From: Rhizophagus clarus
Taxonomy: Eukaryota; Glomeromycota; Glomeromycetes; Glomerales; Glomeraceae
Length of the DNA stretch: 64,000 bases
Direction: 5' to 3'
NCBI GenBank assembly: GCA_015698045.1
Contig: BLAL01000324.1
Span: 1,076,501-1,140,500 of the forward strand
The notes beneath the pieces are model-generated. The model did not search any database and was not told where the DNA came from. It saw nothing but the letters and a program-made list of their open reading frames with translations. Positions 22,375 to 34,144 of this stretch are shown piece by piece (positions within the stretch are counted from its first letter, which is position 1; every line of letters begins with the position of its first letter). The position numbers and the translations under genes were made by a program.

Positions 22375-24282
22375 AATTATTCGCTATGGTTATGACATTT
22401 TTTCAGTAAGATGATAAAACATACTAGATAATATCACGTCTTCTTATAGCGCTAAAATAAATTGATATAAATTTTATGAATGTTTTGGTTCTTGGCTACT
22501 TTAAATTGGTTCTAGATACAAAAAGGTTTTCAAATGTTAAATCTTTGCCATCGTTATAGCAAAAAGATAGATATCTGAAAAATAAAATAGATTTATGTTT
22601 CGAATTTTTGACTTGATGATCGAGTTAAATAAATAGAACAATTGGAATATATGATGATAAATTTTAGCATGTCAATAATTCGATTTTTGTAACACTTATA
22701 CAATTCATATCGTCAATGTTTCATTAATGAATTCGTATAATAATTTAATTATTGTGATTTGGCAAAATAACAGAAGGATATATGATGTGATCAACTCTTG
22801 ATTCTTGAAATGTGACACGTAGTTTTTCGCTCTTAGTTTCAAATAAATTGTAATTAGTCATAAAGCTCGGAATATATTGTCGGATTACAATGTAAGATTT
22901 ATTTTTTTTCGTTCTGATCGATCTTTCGCTATGACTTGATATCCTAGATTGCTTTGCTGCTTCTAATTTCACTTTACTTTCTATCCATTACCTTTATCTA
23001 TCGATTATTTTTCAAAATTTGCAGTCGTCATGTTGATAGTCAAATTGTTCCTCAAAATTTTTAGGAACCCGTTAGTACATTTTGTGCTTTGCGTCATCAT
23101 TTCCATCGATATTTATTTTGTATTACAATATTTTAGTTACTATCAATATCATTATATAACCAACGGACATATCTTTTACTCCGCCAAAGATTAAGGTTGT
23201 TGACCATTCCCCTTTTGAAAATGCTTCTTCCTGCTCATCTTTTAATATTATTTGTAATTTCGCTGAGGCGTATTTTTTTATTGGTATGCTTTCTATGTAT
23301 TTTATCTATTGAATACTTTTGACTATTTCTTCGTCCTTATAACTTACCGGAATATTGTATATATTAATAACACGTGATATGTCTTCTATTCTTGTCTCAT
23401 TGAACCAACTTCTTTAGTTAATTTTAATATTTTCTCATTTTTTTTTGCCTTCTGATTGAGTTCTGTTTCCTTTTTGACAGCTTTCAGTTGGTGTAATTCC
23501 TATACTTTTGCTGCGTCTCATGAAGCTAATTGAAGGGGTTTTCGAGAAAATATCCACTTTATTTATACATATTACACGTCGTGCGTTCTACTATTTTTAA
23601 TAGTACTTCTATTGTACCGGCGATTAATGCAATTAATGCTGTTATATGTGGTATTTTGTTGAAGTATTTCTACTACTATTACCAAATATATTATCAGGGA
23701 CGTTGAACGTATGTTTTCTATGTTTCGTAAATTTTTCTTAATAAAATGTTCAATCTTTCTATAAAATTTTATTAATTCTTTTTGCAACAGATATGATTCT
23801 ATTTTTAGCGTTTTATTGAAGTCTTTAATAATAACTGCAGTCGTTTTTCATTAAAAAATTTTGGACGGAATGATCAGCAGAAAAAGTTCGTGGAAAATCA
23901 CGATATTAATGATTTCATTTACGTGCGAGTACACTGTATTACTCATTTCGGTTTTAAAAAAAAAACTAATTTATTTTGATTGTTAAATTTTTAACTTTAA
24001 TAAAATAAAAATAGAACTTCTTTAAAGAAATTCTTTATTTATATTACTTTTTCAAAAAGAACAACGGTTTATCATTATTTTTATGCAACGTTACATATTC
24101 AGCCAACATTCTTAACAATCAAAGATGGGAAATTTACATTGTATATTATTATTATTATTACACAGGAATAATCAGTACACAAAATTATTAAATCAAATTT
24201 AATATATATATAACCGTAAATCTATCATTATATTTTTATTTGATCGGTATAATTTGCTCATAGATATTTAATATCATAAAAA
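22375..24282. repeat. Segmental duplication, copy A (5' flank of first Myb-like gene)
   Basis: Collinear with 26550-28444. Shared landmarks include TTCGCTATGGTTATGACA, TAAATTGGTTCTAGATACAA, AACCAACGGACATATCTTT, and GATCGGTATAATTT just before the start codon. Many small indels show that the duplication is not very recent. No other gene is seen in it; a scatter of short frames is not conserved between the copies. Confidence 0.8.
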
Positions 24283-25791
24283 ATGTTACAAAATAATGAA
24301 CCGCTTATAACTCCGCAAATTGCCAATACTATTAAAGAGCCTGTAAAAAAAATGTCGCAAAATCATACACTTATAACTCCGCAGATTAGCGATACTATCA
24401 AAAATCTTGCAAAAGAATTGGAACTAACTCCTGACCTTGGTGAAAGGATTAGTGCGAAAGTTAATGAACAATGTGCCACAAATTTTACTACAAATTTTAT
24501 CCGTCAATAGTAAGATATCTACGATTAAATAATATTTATTCGTGTGCTTGTTTTATTTATTTGAGTTTATTATAATTTAGTTTGAAAGACAAATTAGATA
24601 TAAAAATACCACAAAATAGAAGTGAACCCTTCACTGAACAGATCGACAATCATATTAAAGAGCTTATGAAAGAGTATCGTCATTCGTCCAACCTTTATGC
24701 GCAGGTTACTGAAATTATTAATAAAGATTATAATATGCATTATACTTCAAAACAAATCCGTCAACGGTAAGACAAACCAATTATTATAATTGTATTATTT
24801 ATTATTTATGAATTTATTTATGTACTTGTTTTTTGTTATAATTTAGTTGGATAAGTCGACTTGATACAAATCGTAAGTACTACTTAACTTTTTTTTTTTC
24901 TTTAATTTGAATTCGTTACAAACTGGTATTAAATGAATTTTCTTTTCTATCTTCATTGGACATTATTTTATAGTTTGTCACGGTCCACTTGACGATGAAG
25001 AAAAATTTTTTATCATCCAATGGGTTGAAAGCACACAACGAGGAGATAAAATTAATTGGAAAAAATTAATTCCTTTGATGAAGACTGAATTCGGTAAATT
25101 ACGCTCCGAAAATATGGTAAAAAATTATTGGAACTCACGAAAAAGAAGAATTATTAAATCGAAAGCAAAAGATCAACAACAACCACAAATAAAAGTTGAA
25201 AAGTGTATAAAATCGTCACTACCAAACGGAGAGAACGATCACCCACCTCCTTCGAACGTAATCCCGATGGAAACTTCATTTGAGAAAGGAAAGAGTATTT
25301 ATTCGCCTCCTTTGAACCTGATGAGAACTTTATTTCCTTTGAACACAAGCCTGACGAGAACTTTACCTCCTTTGAACGCAAGCTCAATGAGAGTTTTACC
25401 TCCTTTGAACGAAAACCCAATGAGAACTTTACCTCCCTTGAACGCAAGCTCAATGGAAACTTCATTTAAGAAAGAAAATATTTTGCCTCCTTTGAACACA
25501 AGCTCAATGAGAGTTTTACCTCCTTTGAACGAAAACCCAATGAGAACTTTACCTCCCTTGAACGCAAGCTCAATGGAAGCTTCATTTAAGAAAGAAAATA
25601 TTTTGCCTCCTTTGAACACAAGCTCGATGGAAACTTCATTTGAGAAAGGAAAGGGTATTTATTCGCCACCTATAGGTTTGGCTTTTCTTTTTCTGTTGAT
25701 CTTCATTTGTTGGCAATTGTTACGACTTAATTCGGCATTGGACGATTTGTGCCGATGTACCACAATTTCCGATTCTGTTACCGGACGATGA
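24283..25791 (+). CDS. Myb/SANT-like DNA-binding protein, paralogue 1
   Basis: Exons: 24283-24509, 24581-24766, 24847-24872 (26-bp micro-exon) and 24974-25791; 418 residues. Exons 1 and 2 each code a related helical segment (ITPQI...IRQY and PFTEQIDN...YTSKQIRQR). The micro-exon supplies WISRLDTN. The fourth exon carries the clearest repeat: a PLDDEEKFFIIQWVE helix, the NWKKL tryptophan, then KLRSENMVKNYWNSRKRR. This matches the Myb pattern of spaced Trp with a basic third helix, so nuclear DNA binding is likely. The rest is a low-complexity tail of LPPLN repeats. The last ~25 residues, after a hydrophobic stretch (LAFLFLLIFICWQLL), are read from the solo LTR that starts at 25718, so the C-terminus is altered compared with its paralogues. 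Confidence 0.75.
25378..25617 (+). repeat. 120-bp coding tandem repeat
   Basis: Two adjacent 120-bp units, nearly identical, code a 40-residue block (NASSMRVLPPLNENPMRTL and following). Smaller ~30-bp units (CTTTACCTCC, TTGAACGCAAGC) make up the block. It lies inside the disordered tail of Myb-like paralogue 1. Confidence 0.85.
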
Positions 25792-26549
25792 TCAACATGC
25801 CGATTGATGACGATTTAGCCGAATGATGTTGATATAAGATGAATTACGTATCACATGGTGGCTATGTATATTAGATAATTTTTTTTATTTGTTTATAATT
25901 TTATTTATTTATATTTTTATATATATATATTTTCTATATTTGTATTTTTAATGATATTGTAACAATCGGTAGATAATAAGCACAAATTAGCACAATAGTA
26001 TTCTCTCCTATTTTCGTTAATTCGCGTAGTGGCTTATAGTGAAAATCGCCCCCAAATTCATTAATTAATAATAGTCCCATTTCCCCTTGTCACAAGTGAA
26101 ATAATTTCAATTGTTGATGTGATGTACCACGAGATGCGAGATCTAGATGAGAAAAAAAGAGATGAAGATAGTTATAAAAGAGGCAGAAAAATTGCCGAAA
26201 GTAAGAGAGAGAAGGATAAGAGAAAACTAGAAATAATTCGTTCATAACCTTTCCCTTTCCTCCACTTCCACCCTTTTTATCTACCGGTGTATTCATATTA
26301 ATAAAGTATACATTGTTTCTGCCACATACATTGCATAAATCCCTGTTGCTTTGTTGTTTTATTAACGATTCTTGTCCGAGTTGTTGCATCGTAAATTATA
26401 GCCGCTTGTTAAACGTATTGCCTGACGATTCTTAACGTGTAGAAAGGAGAAATCGCCGGAATACCTGTTGAAAGAGGTATAATTGTGCTTCAATCGGAAC
26501 TAAACTATTCTCTGTTGCCCATTGTCCTAAGGGAGAACAATCGGTAACA
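25718..26549 (+). mobile_element. Solo LTR (832 bp)
   Basis: It begins TGTTACGACTTAATTC and ends AATCGGTAACA, with perfect TGTTAC/GTAACA terminal inverse. CAAT flanks both sides. The uninterrupted site exists at about 22355-22395 in the duplicated flank, where CAATTATTCGCTATGG is contiguous, so insertion is directly supported. It contains a TATAAAAG box (about 26174) and an AATAAAG signal (about 26301). Related copies lie at 62251 and 63431. No internal retroelement genes remain; it is a fossil of an LTR retrotransposon, family not determined. Confidence 0.8.
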
Positions 26550-28444
26550 CAATCATTCGCTATGGTTATGACAAATGATAAAATGTACTAGATAATATCA
26601 CGCGTTAAAATAAATTGATATAAAAATTTATTATGGATGTTTTGGTTTCTTAGCTATTTTAAATTGGTTCTAGATACAAAACGTTTTCAAATGTTAAATC
26701 TTTGCCAAAAAGATAGATATCTGGAAAATAAATCGGTTTATGTTTCGAATTTTTGACTTGATAATCGACTTACAAAAATCGAATTATTGACATGCTAAAA
26801 TTTATCATCATATATTCCATTTGTTTTATTTATTTTTAACATTTATATTATTATTCACGTTTATATTAAATCGCGTTATCATTTTTATGAATTCGTATAA
26901 TAAATAGTCAGTAAAATTTTGAATTTAAATAATCAATTTAAATTTGATTTTATCAAAAAAGACAAAAAATTTAAATAGAAAGTTATGGTTATTCGCAATG
27001 TAAAAAGTTATTTTTTTTCCTCTCACTATTCATCTCTTTTAGAAAAGAATTTTTTTATCGATAATTCTATTTCCCATTTTATTAGTTTTAATTATTATGA
27101 TTTAGCAAAATAACGGAGGAAAATATGATGTGATCACTCACGTGAACAATATGACCAAGAATGTTTTACGATGTAAGATTTAATTTTTTTCGTCCTGATC
27201 GATTTTTCGTTATGACTTGATATTCAGGACTATTCTTTTTCTTCTTTGCTTCTTCTAATTTTTTCTTTACTTTCATGGTGACTTTCTATCCATATCTCTC
27301 TAGCTATCGATTATTTTTGAAAATTTGCAGTCATATTGATAGTCAAATTGTTCTTCGAAATTTTTAGGAACCCATTAGTACATTTGGTGCTTTGCGCCAC
27401 CATCCCATCGATATTTATTTTGTGTTACAATATATCTTGGTTATTATCAATACCATTATAAAACCAACGGACATATCTTTCACTCCGCCGAAGATTAAGG
27501 CCATTTCCCTTTGAAAATGCTTTTTCCTGTTCATCTTTTAATATTATTTGTAACTTCGCTGAGGCATATTTTTATTGGTATGCTTTTCACGTAATCTATC
27601 TATTGAATACTTGACTATTTCTTCGTCCTTATATTTTACCGGAATATCATGTATTAATAAATCACATGATATGTCTTCTATTCTCGAACATATTTAGATC
27701 TTACCTCATTTAACCAACTTCTTTAGTTAATTTTAATATTTTCTCATTTTTTCTGCATTATTATTCACCCCTTCTAATTGAGTAGTTCTATTTTCTTTTG
27801 TTGACAGCTTTGGCGTAATTTCTTCATTCTTTTGCTGCGGCTCATGAAGCCAATTGCCGAAAGTTATCAAGAACGTATGTTTCGAATATTTTCCTATGTT
27901 TCGTAAATTTCTATTAAGAAAATGTTCAACCTCTCCATAAAATGTTATTATACTCTTTTTGTATTAGAAATGACTTTATTTTTAGCGTTTTATTGACATT
28001 TTTAATAATAACTGTAATCATTTTTCTTCCGTAGGAATGATCATCAGAAAGAGTTTATGGAAAATCACATTGTTTAATGATTTTATTTACTCGCAAATAT
28101 GGTAGTGTTGCCCATTTCGGTTTTAAAAAAGAACTAATTTATTTTTGATTGTAAAAATATTTTAACTTTCAAAAAAAACAAAAATAGAAATTAATCAAAG
28201 GAATTCTTTATTTATATTACTTTTTCAAGAACAACATTTATCATTATTGTATGCAACGTTACAATGATATTCAGCCAACATACTTAAAACAATCACGATG
28301 GAAATTTATATTGTACATTATATCAATCAAAGAAATAAAGTAGCACACAAAATTAAATCAATACAATATAAATATAATCATAAATTTATCGTTTTTGATC
28401 GGTATAATTTACTCATAAATATTTAATATTTCACAAAAAAAAAA
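26550..28444. repeat. Segmental duplication, copy B (5' flank of second Myb-like gene)
   Basis: Collinear with 22375-24282. Both run into the start of a Myb-like gene, so the whole gene with its upstream ~1.9 kb was duplicated in direct orientation. No further gene seen. Confidence 0.8.
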
Positions 28445-29685
28445 ATGACCCAAAATAATGAATCATTTATAACTCCACAGATTGATAATACTATTAAAAA
28501 TCTTGTAAAAGAATTGGAACTTCTTCCCGACCTTGGTGAAAAGATTAGTGAAAAAGTCAATAATCAATATGCCACAAATTTTACTACAAGTCAAATCCGT
28601 CAATAGTATGATAATAAATCATTATTCTCAATTAAATATTTATTCGTGTATTTGTTTTATTTATTTACTTGAGTATTTATTATAATTTAGTTTGAAAGAC
28701 AAATTAAAAATAAAAATACCACAAAATAGAGGTGTACCCTTCACTGAACAGATTGATAATTCTATTAAAGAGTTAATGGAAGAGCTTGGTGATTCATCTA
28801 ACCCTTATGCGCAAATTATTGAAATAATTAATAAAAACTATAATACGCGGTATACTTCAAAACAAATCCGTCAACGGTAAGATAAACCAATTATTATTAT
28901 TTATTATTTATGAATTTATTTATGTAATTTGTTTTTTTTATTATGATTTAGTTGGATAAGTAAACTTGATACAAATAGTAAGAATAACTTTTTTTTCTTT
29001 AATTTGAATTCGTTACAATTTGATGTCAAATGAATATTCTTCTCTGTCTTTCATTGGACATTTTTTTTTAGTTTGTCATGATCCTCTTGGGGATGATGAA
29101 AAAGCTTTTATCGTCCAATGGGTTGAAAGTACACAACGAGGAGATATGATTAATTGGAGAAAATTAATTCCTTTGATGAAGATTGAATTCGGCAAATTAC
29201 GCACTGAAAACATGGTAAAAAACTTTTGGAACCTACGAAAAAGATGTAATAATAAATCGAAAGCGGAAAACGGGAACTCGAGAAAAAGAAGTAAAAGAAG
29301 TCCTAAATCGAAAGCGAAAGATGAACGACGACAACATGAATATAATATTGCTTTTGAAAAGGATATTAAATCACTACTAACAAACGGAGAGAACAATCTC
29401 TCATCTCCTTTAAACACAAACGAAGAGAACAAGAACATTCATTCACCTCTTTCGAATGCAAGCTCGATGGAAATCATATCTGAGAATGAAAAGAACGCCT
29501 ATTTACCCCCTTTGAATACAATCCCGATGGAAACATCATTTAAAAAAGGAACGAACATTCATTTGCCACCTTTGAACACAAGTCCAGTGGGAACTTTACC
29601 TCCTTTGAACGCAAACCCAATAAAAGAAAACGCAAGTCGATTGGATATCTTATGTTTGATTGCTATTCACAGCACTAAGAAGTAA
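28445..29685 (+). CDS. Myb/SANT-like DNA-binding protein, paralogue 2
   Basis: Exons: 28445-28605, 28691-28876, 28952-28977 (26-bp micro-exon) and 29072-29685; 328 residues. It has the same layout as paralogue 1 but only one ITPQI segment in exon 1. The third Myb-like repeat reads CHDPLGDDEKAFIVQWVE, NWRKL, then KLRTENMVKNFWNLRKRC. A basic stretch with KRSKRSPKSKAK follows, a likely nuclear localisation signal, then a shorter LPPLN-type tail. The end (SRLDILCLIAIHSTKK) differs from paralogue 1, whose end was overwritten by the LTR. A frame open from 29020 continues upstream of exon 4, but that part is intron because the acceptor at 29071 is conserved. Confidence 0.75.
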
Positions 29686-29780
29686 TGATAACTCGGCTAT
29701 ACCGATCTATTTCTTATAAATGTACATATTTAATTTCTTAAATTAATCCTTATTATTATTAGATTATTATTTATTAGATG

Positions 29781-29938
29781 TGGGGTCTTTGCAATAGAAA
29801 AGTACAAAACTCAAAAAAATTTTTAAATTTACTTTATATGCTAATTATGTTTTTTATGCTAAAATAAGTGTAAATTTAATATTAATTGAATTTTTATTTT
29901 TTTTTGAGTTTCGTACCTTTTTATTGCAAAGACCTCAT
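29781..29938. mobile_element. MITE-like element, ~158 bp
   Basis: GGGGTCTTTGCAATAGAAAA plus GTACAAAACTCAAAAAAA at the left is mirrored by TTTTGAGTTTCGTACC and TTTTTATTGCAAAGACCTC at the right. That is about 45 bp of imperfect inverted repeat. No coding interior. Confidence 0.8.
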
Positions 29939-31326
29939 GTAATTAAAATTCATTCTTTTCCTTTTTAACTATAAATGGTCTATAATTTTTTCGTTTTTTA
30001 TGGTTTAATAAATAGTGATTTGAGTATCTTATACAAATTATTGTAATGAATTGAGACTTTACTGTTAAATGAAACATTCGGTTAACTTGTAATAAATTAA
30101 ATCAATAATTATCCACAAACCTACTAAAAGTATTATTTAATCGTGTTGTAGAATCGTGTTAATTGTTTTAACGTGAAATTCATTATATCGAGTCCTGACT
30201 ATAATCTTTATATGTAAACATTTTTTAAGATTTTAAAATTTTTAAAATTGAAACAATTCATTATGTCAAGTTCTGACTATCATATATTAAATAAAATTTA
30301 ACCAAGCAAGTATGTAAGACAAGAAAGTCCATTGTCTCAAATATAGGATGATTTATATGAGGTAACCAGAAACTGTCATATCGTACATATCAGAACTATG
30401 TGTTCTGTATCTTAAATATATCAATGGAGCCATTCCTACTAATTACTTTTACTCTTGAAGTAACCCTTGCATATTTAAGGATGAAGGCAGAACATCAAGA
30501 TTGGTCATAATGTCAACACAACCAATAAAATATTATGAGAATATTATTATATCCGATTGTGAGCAATGTCACTAGGCCATTGCTTTTCAAATTATATCAT
30601 TTATTTATGATTATAGATAATAAAGCTATTGGAAGAGTGGACGAAAGCTTATGATGGAAACTAATTCGACGTCTCGATCTCATCTTGACTGCCAATATAA
30701 AAATATTCTAAAAAGATTGTAAGATTGAGAGATTTTTTTTTTTTTTTAAAAAAAAATAAAATAAAAATAAAACAAAAATTATTCATCAAATTTACCCTTT
30801 AGATATCTTCACAAGAAAAATTATTTGATAACTATAATTACAGCACGAAATATACTACTTCGTAATATCTGATATTGTCACGTTATTTGTAATTTGTCAC
30901 ATGGTTTAATTTTTTAATGCCGTAATGCTGGCCAAAAATCGGGAGTCGATGCGACTCGGTTGATAAATTATAAAAAAAAAGTCAATAAATATCATTTAAT
31001 TGTTTTTTCTTTAACCATCATTTGTTTGTTTAAAGATAAAAGCAAGCATACAACATATTAAAAGACGTATTATACATATATACTTAATGTTAAGTCTTAC
31101 TTTATCAAAATTGAAAATTCTATTTTAGTTATAAACGTATGATCATAAAGCGTTTAGTCATGTAGATATTGTTTAAAGCATGGAATTTCTCGTTAATTGA
31201 AAATAATTATTAAAAAGTACATAGAAAATTATAATTAATATTATTTTTAAAATATATAATAAGAAAAAAAAATGCAGCAAAGTATTGGAAATAAATAACA
31301 TAAATATATAACGTATAAAAGAATGA
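29939..31326. other. Gene-free spacer
   Basis: AT-rich, with homopolymer runs near 30731-30760. No conserved gene, RNA gene or clear repeat seen. Confidence 0.45.
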
Positions 31327-31434
31327 TACCGTAAAGCGTTCTGTATAGTACCCGAGATACTTTGCATTCTAAGGAGGGGAGGGTTCTAATACATAGTATA
31401 CATAAGAGGGTACTATACAGAACGCTTTACGGTA
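31327..31434. mobile_element. Miniature element with perfect inverted ends, TA flanks
   Basis: TA-CCGTAAAGCGTTCTGTAT continuing AGTACCC at 31327-31353 is perfectly mirrored at 31408-31434. The ~54-bp spacer contains GGAGGGGAGGG. Perfect ends imply a young insertion. The first bases CCGTAA and the TA target match those of the pogo-like element at 15586, suggesting that a pogo transposase may have moved it. Confidence 0.85.
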
Positions 31435-31509
31435 ATAAGGAAACATTTTACGGTGTGCAAGTTAAAAAAAAGGATGATAATATTAAGATAAGATTATGAT
31501 GAACCCAGT

Positions 31510-32159
31510 TCAATGGTAATTCAAAAGGTAAGGAATAGCAGGTTTATTGGAAGGACCCTCCCTAGCAGATCCTCCTAGCCGCCTTTGTCGAGAGTACCAA
31601 TAATTCTTAAGCAAATTTTCTGGTCGAGCTTTATAAAACTTGATCTCCAATTCATCGCGCAAACGAACCCAATAAATCGTATCGTTTCTTTGTATCATTT
31701 TACTTGTAGAAATCCACTGAATAATAAAGCGTTTTTCACGACTACTTAAGGGTTCATGACAGACTATTTAATAAATAAAAGAAGAAGCGTTTAATAAAAT
31801 TATAATTTAAAATAAATATAACAGATATTGTAAAATATTTACGATTCGGGTCAAGCTTTTCTTTCCAACTAAAAAAATTGTTTGAATAAAAAAAAAATAT
31901 TAAATATTGCCTTTTATTTTTTTTTAAAAAAAAATCAAATGTTATTTATTAGCTTACCGAGAACGTATTTGTTTAGGATTGTATTGAGGAAGTTCTTTGC
32001 TTATGTTCGCAAAACATTTGGGCAAATGACTCCCCTTCGACATATATTGTTCAATAAGTGAATCGACCTAAAAAAAGGAACAATGTCTTTTTTAATTGAT
32101 TAAAGTTGCTAAGCGGAAATATTTATTTATTTACATACGTGGGCGTTAAACTTTGTCAT
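31510..32159 (-). CDS. Myb/SANT-like DNA-binding protein, paralogue 3 (short)
   Basis: Minus-strand exons: 32159-32139, 32067-31958, 31868-31843 (26-bp micro-exon) and 31763-31510; 136 residues. Exon 1 codes only seven residues. Exon 2 carries a helical segment ending YNPKQIRSR, the micro-exon gives WKEKLDPN, and exon 4 has CHEPLSSREKRFIIQWIS, IYWVRL, then ARPENLLKNYWYSRQRR. The long low-complexity tail of the plus-strand paralogues is missing, so this is nearly a bare DNA-binding domain. It has the same intron phases as the others, so it is clearly the same family. The start codon is inferred from the preceding ATG at a conserved splice context. Confidence 0.7.
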
Positions 32160-33403
32160 CTTTGAATTTTTTTTTTTTTTTTTAAAAGAGGTCTTCTTAG
32201 TGATAATTAAATGAGTGAATAAGAAGTAATGAACAATCAATGTTACTTTGTTGAAAGAAAAGAAAAATTCACTTCCCTTTTATAATAATTTAATATAAGG
32301 TATAGACAATGTATTATCTAAGAAATTTCCCGCGTGTAATATAATTGTGCAACATTTTGTGATTCAACCATTTAGAAAACATTTCTTATATAAAAAATTC
32401 GAATTTCCAAATTTGTCAAAATTTCATACTTCATATTTGATAATTGTTATTGGTAGGCCTGAACAACATTTCGTTGAATATTTGAAAATTCGTGATTTGA
32501 TGTTTGTATTCTAATTTTTATATCATCGGTCAATTTGTTCAATATATTTCATAGACCACTTGCTAAAAATTATTAAAACATTGCTTTTTTTTTTGTACTA
32601 CCGTAATATATTATAATCATCATTTTTAAAAAATTTCATTTCCATTGCTGGTAACGAATCTCTTTCAAGTTTACGTACGACATTTTAAATTTATGAATTT
32701 AATTTCTTTGTGACCATTTATAGTAGTTCGTAGTTTATAAACTAAGCGACGAATCATACTTTATCCCTTTCAATAATGAAAAATATCCGTAAAAAGTTAG
32801 TAATATTATAAAATAACTGTGCCAAATGAGAAAATTAATTTTAACCCCTTAAATCATATATTCGATAGAAGAATAACGTTCGAAAATTTCATCATCCAAT
32901 AAAAATTAATGTATAACACAGGTGTCATTATTTATTATTAAATTCTGAAACATTATAATTATGCAAGATTAAATTATGATTCTAAAGCATCAAAGCGCAA
33001 TTGTGTTAAGGGTCTGTGTTGTGTTTTAAAAATATTTTCAGGGTCCTCCTTTGTTTTATTGCCTTATGTAATGCCATTTAATGGTTAAATAAATCATTAT
33101 GACATATTGTTCCATTTTTAAATACGTTTTTGTAGAACATCCCTGTTTGTTACACACAAGTTTATGAAAGAAAAATGGAATTTCAAATAAAAAGTAACAA
33201 AGTACATTATGGGGTAAATCATTCCTTAATCACGTGCATGATGATGAAATTTTGCGTATCGCATGATTACAATTTATAAATATACTGTACATTTAAGTGT
33301 AAAAATACACAAAAGAAATAAAAATTGCTTAAACAGGTAATTATACTTATAAGTATTTAAAAAAGGAGAACTTAATAACGTAATATGCACAGCACTATTG
33401 TAA
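32160..33403. other. Gene-free spacer
   Basis: AT-rich sequence between two minus-strand Myb-like genes; nothing recognisable apart from short homopolymers. Confidence 0.45.
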
Positions 33404-34144
33404 TTAAGTATAACTTAAAATTGGTAGTAGTAAACTTTCATAAGATAATTGTAAGGATGTGATATCGTTTCTATCATCATATTCTGTACGTTCATAATCA
33501 ACTTCTTGTTGTATTTCTTGTTCTATTCGATTTTCTGGTTTAAGACTTCTTTGTTTAGGATACCAGAAATTCTTGATTTTATTTTCAGAACGCAGTTTAC
33601 CGAAACGATTTTTCATTGCAGAAATTAAATCTTTCCAATGAATCGTAGCATTCGGTGTTGTTTGGTTAGCTTTAACCCATTGGATAATAAATGATTTTTC
33701 TGCTTCATCAAGAGGATCGTGACAAACTAATGATAAAAGAATTAATTTAATTTGTCGAGATTTATTTTTTTGTAAGATTTACTTACGATTTGGATCGAGA
33801 TGATTTTTCCAACTGAATTATAATAAATAATATAGTATTACATCTTAATTAACGATTCATGAAGCTTTTATAATAAAAGTAATAAAAATGACTTACCGTT
33901 GACGAATTTGTTTCGCATTATATTGTGGAATACGTTTACTTATCATCTTAAAATTATTAGGATGATTTTCCCATTCTTTTTTAAGCATTATTATAATATT
34001 GTCAACCTACAATGAAAATAAAATAGAATTCCATTTTTTTTTTTTTAAAAAAAAAAAACAAATTAAATTTATAAAAACAATTATTATTTTTTTTTTTTTT
34101 AAACGTACGTTTTTATTAAAAAGCGGTCCTTTAATTTTCCCCAT
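33404..34144 (-). CDS. Myb/SANT-like DNA-binding protein, paralogue 4
   Basis: Minus-strand exons: 34144-34109, 34006-33897, 33812-33787 (26-bp micro-exon) and 33726-33404; 164 residues. Exon 2 is 110 bp, the same size as in paralogue 3, and ends YNAKQIRQR. The micro-exon gives WKNHLDPN. Exon 4 has CHDPLDEAEKSFIIQWVK, IHWKDL and KLRSENKIKNFWYPKQR, followed by a short acidic tail. The Pro in place of Ser in WYPKQR is a small deviation. It probably binds DNA like its paralogues; targets unknown. Confidence 0.72.

Noticed and set aside
25154-25619. Two minus-strand frames with FKGGKVLIGFSFKGGKTL-like repeats
   Set aside because: Antisense of the LPPLN coding repeat of Myb-like paralogue 1; periodic only because the sense strand is.
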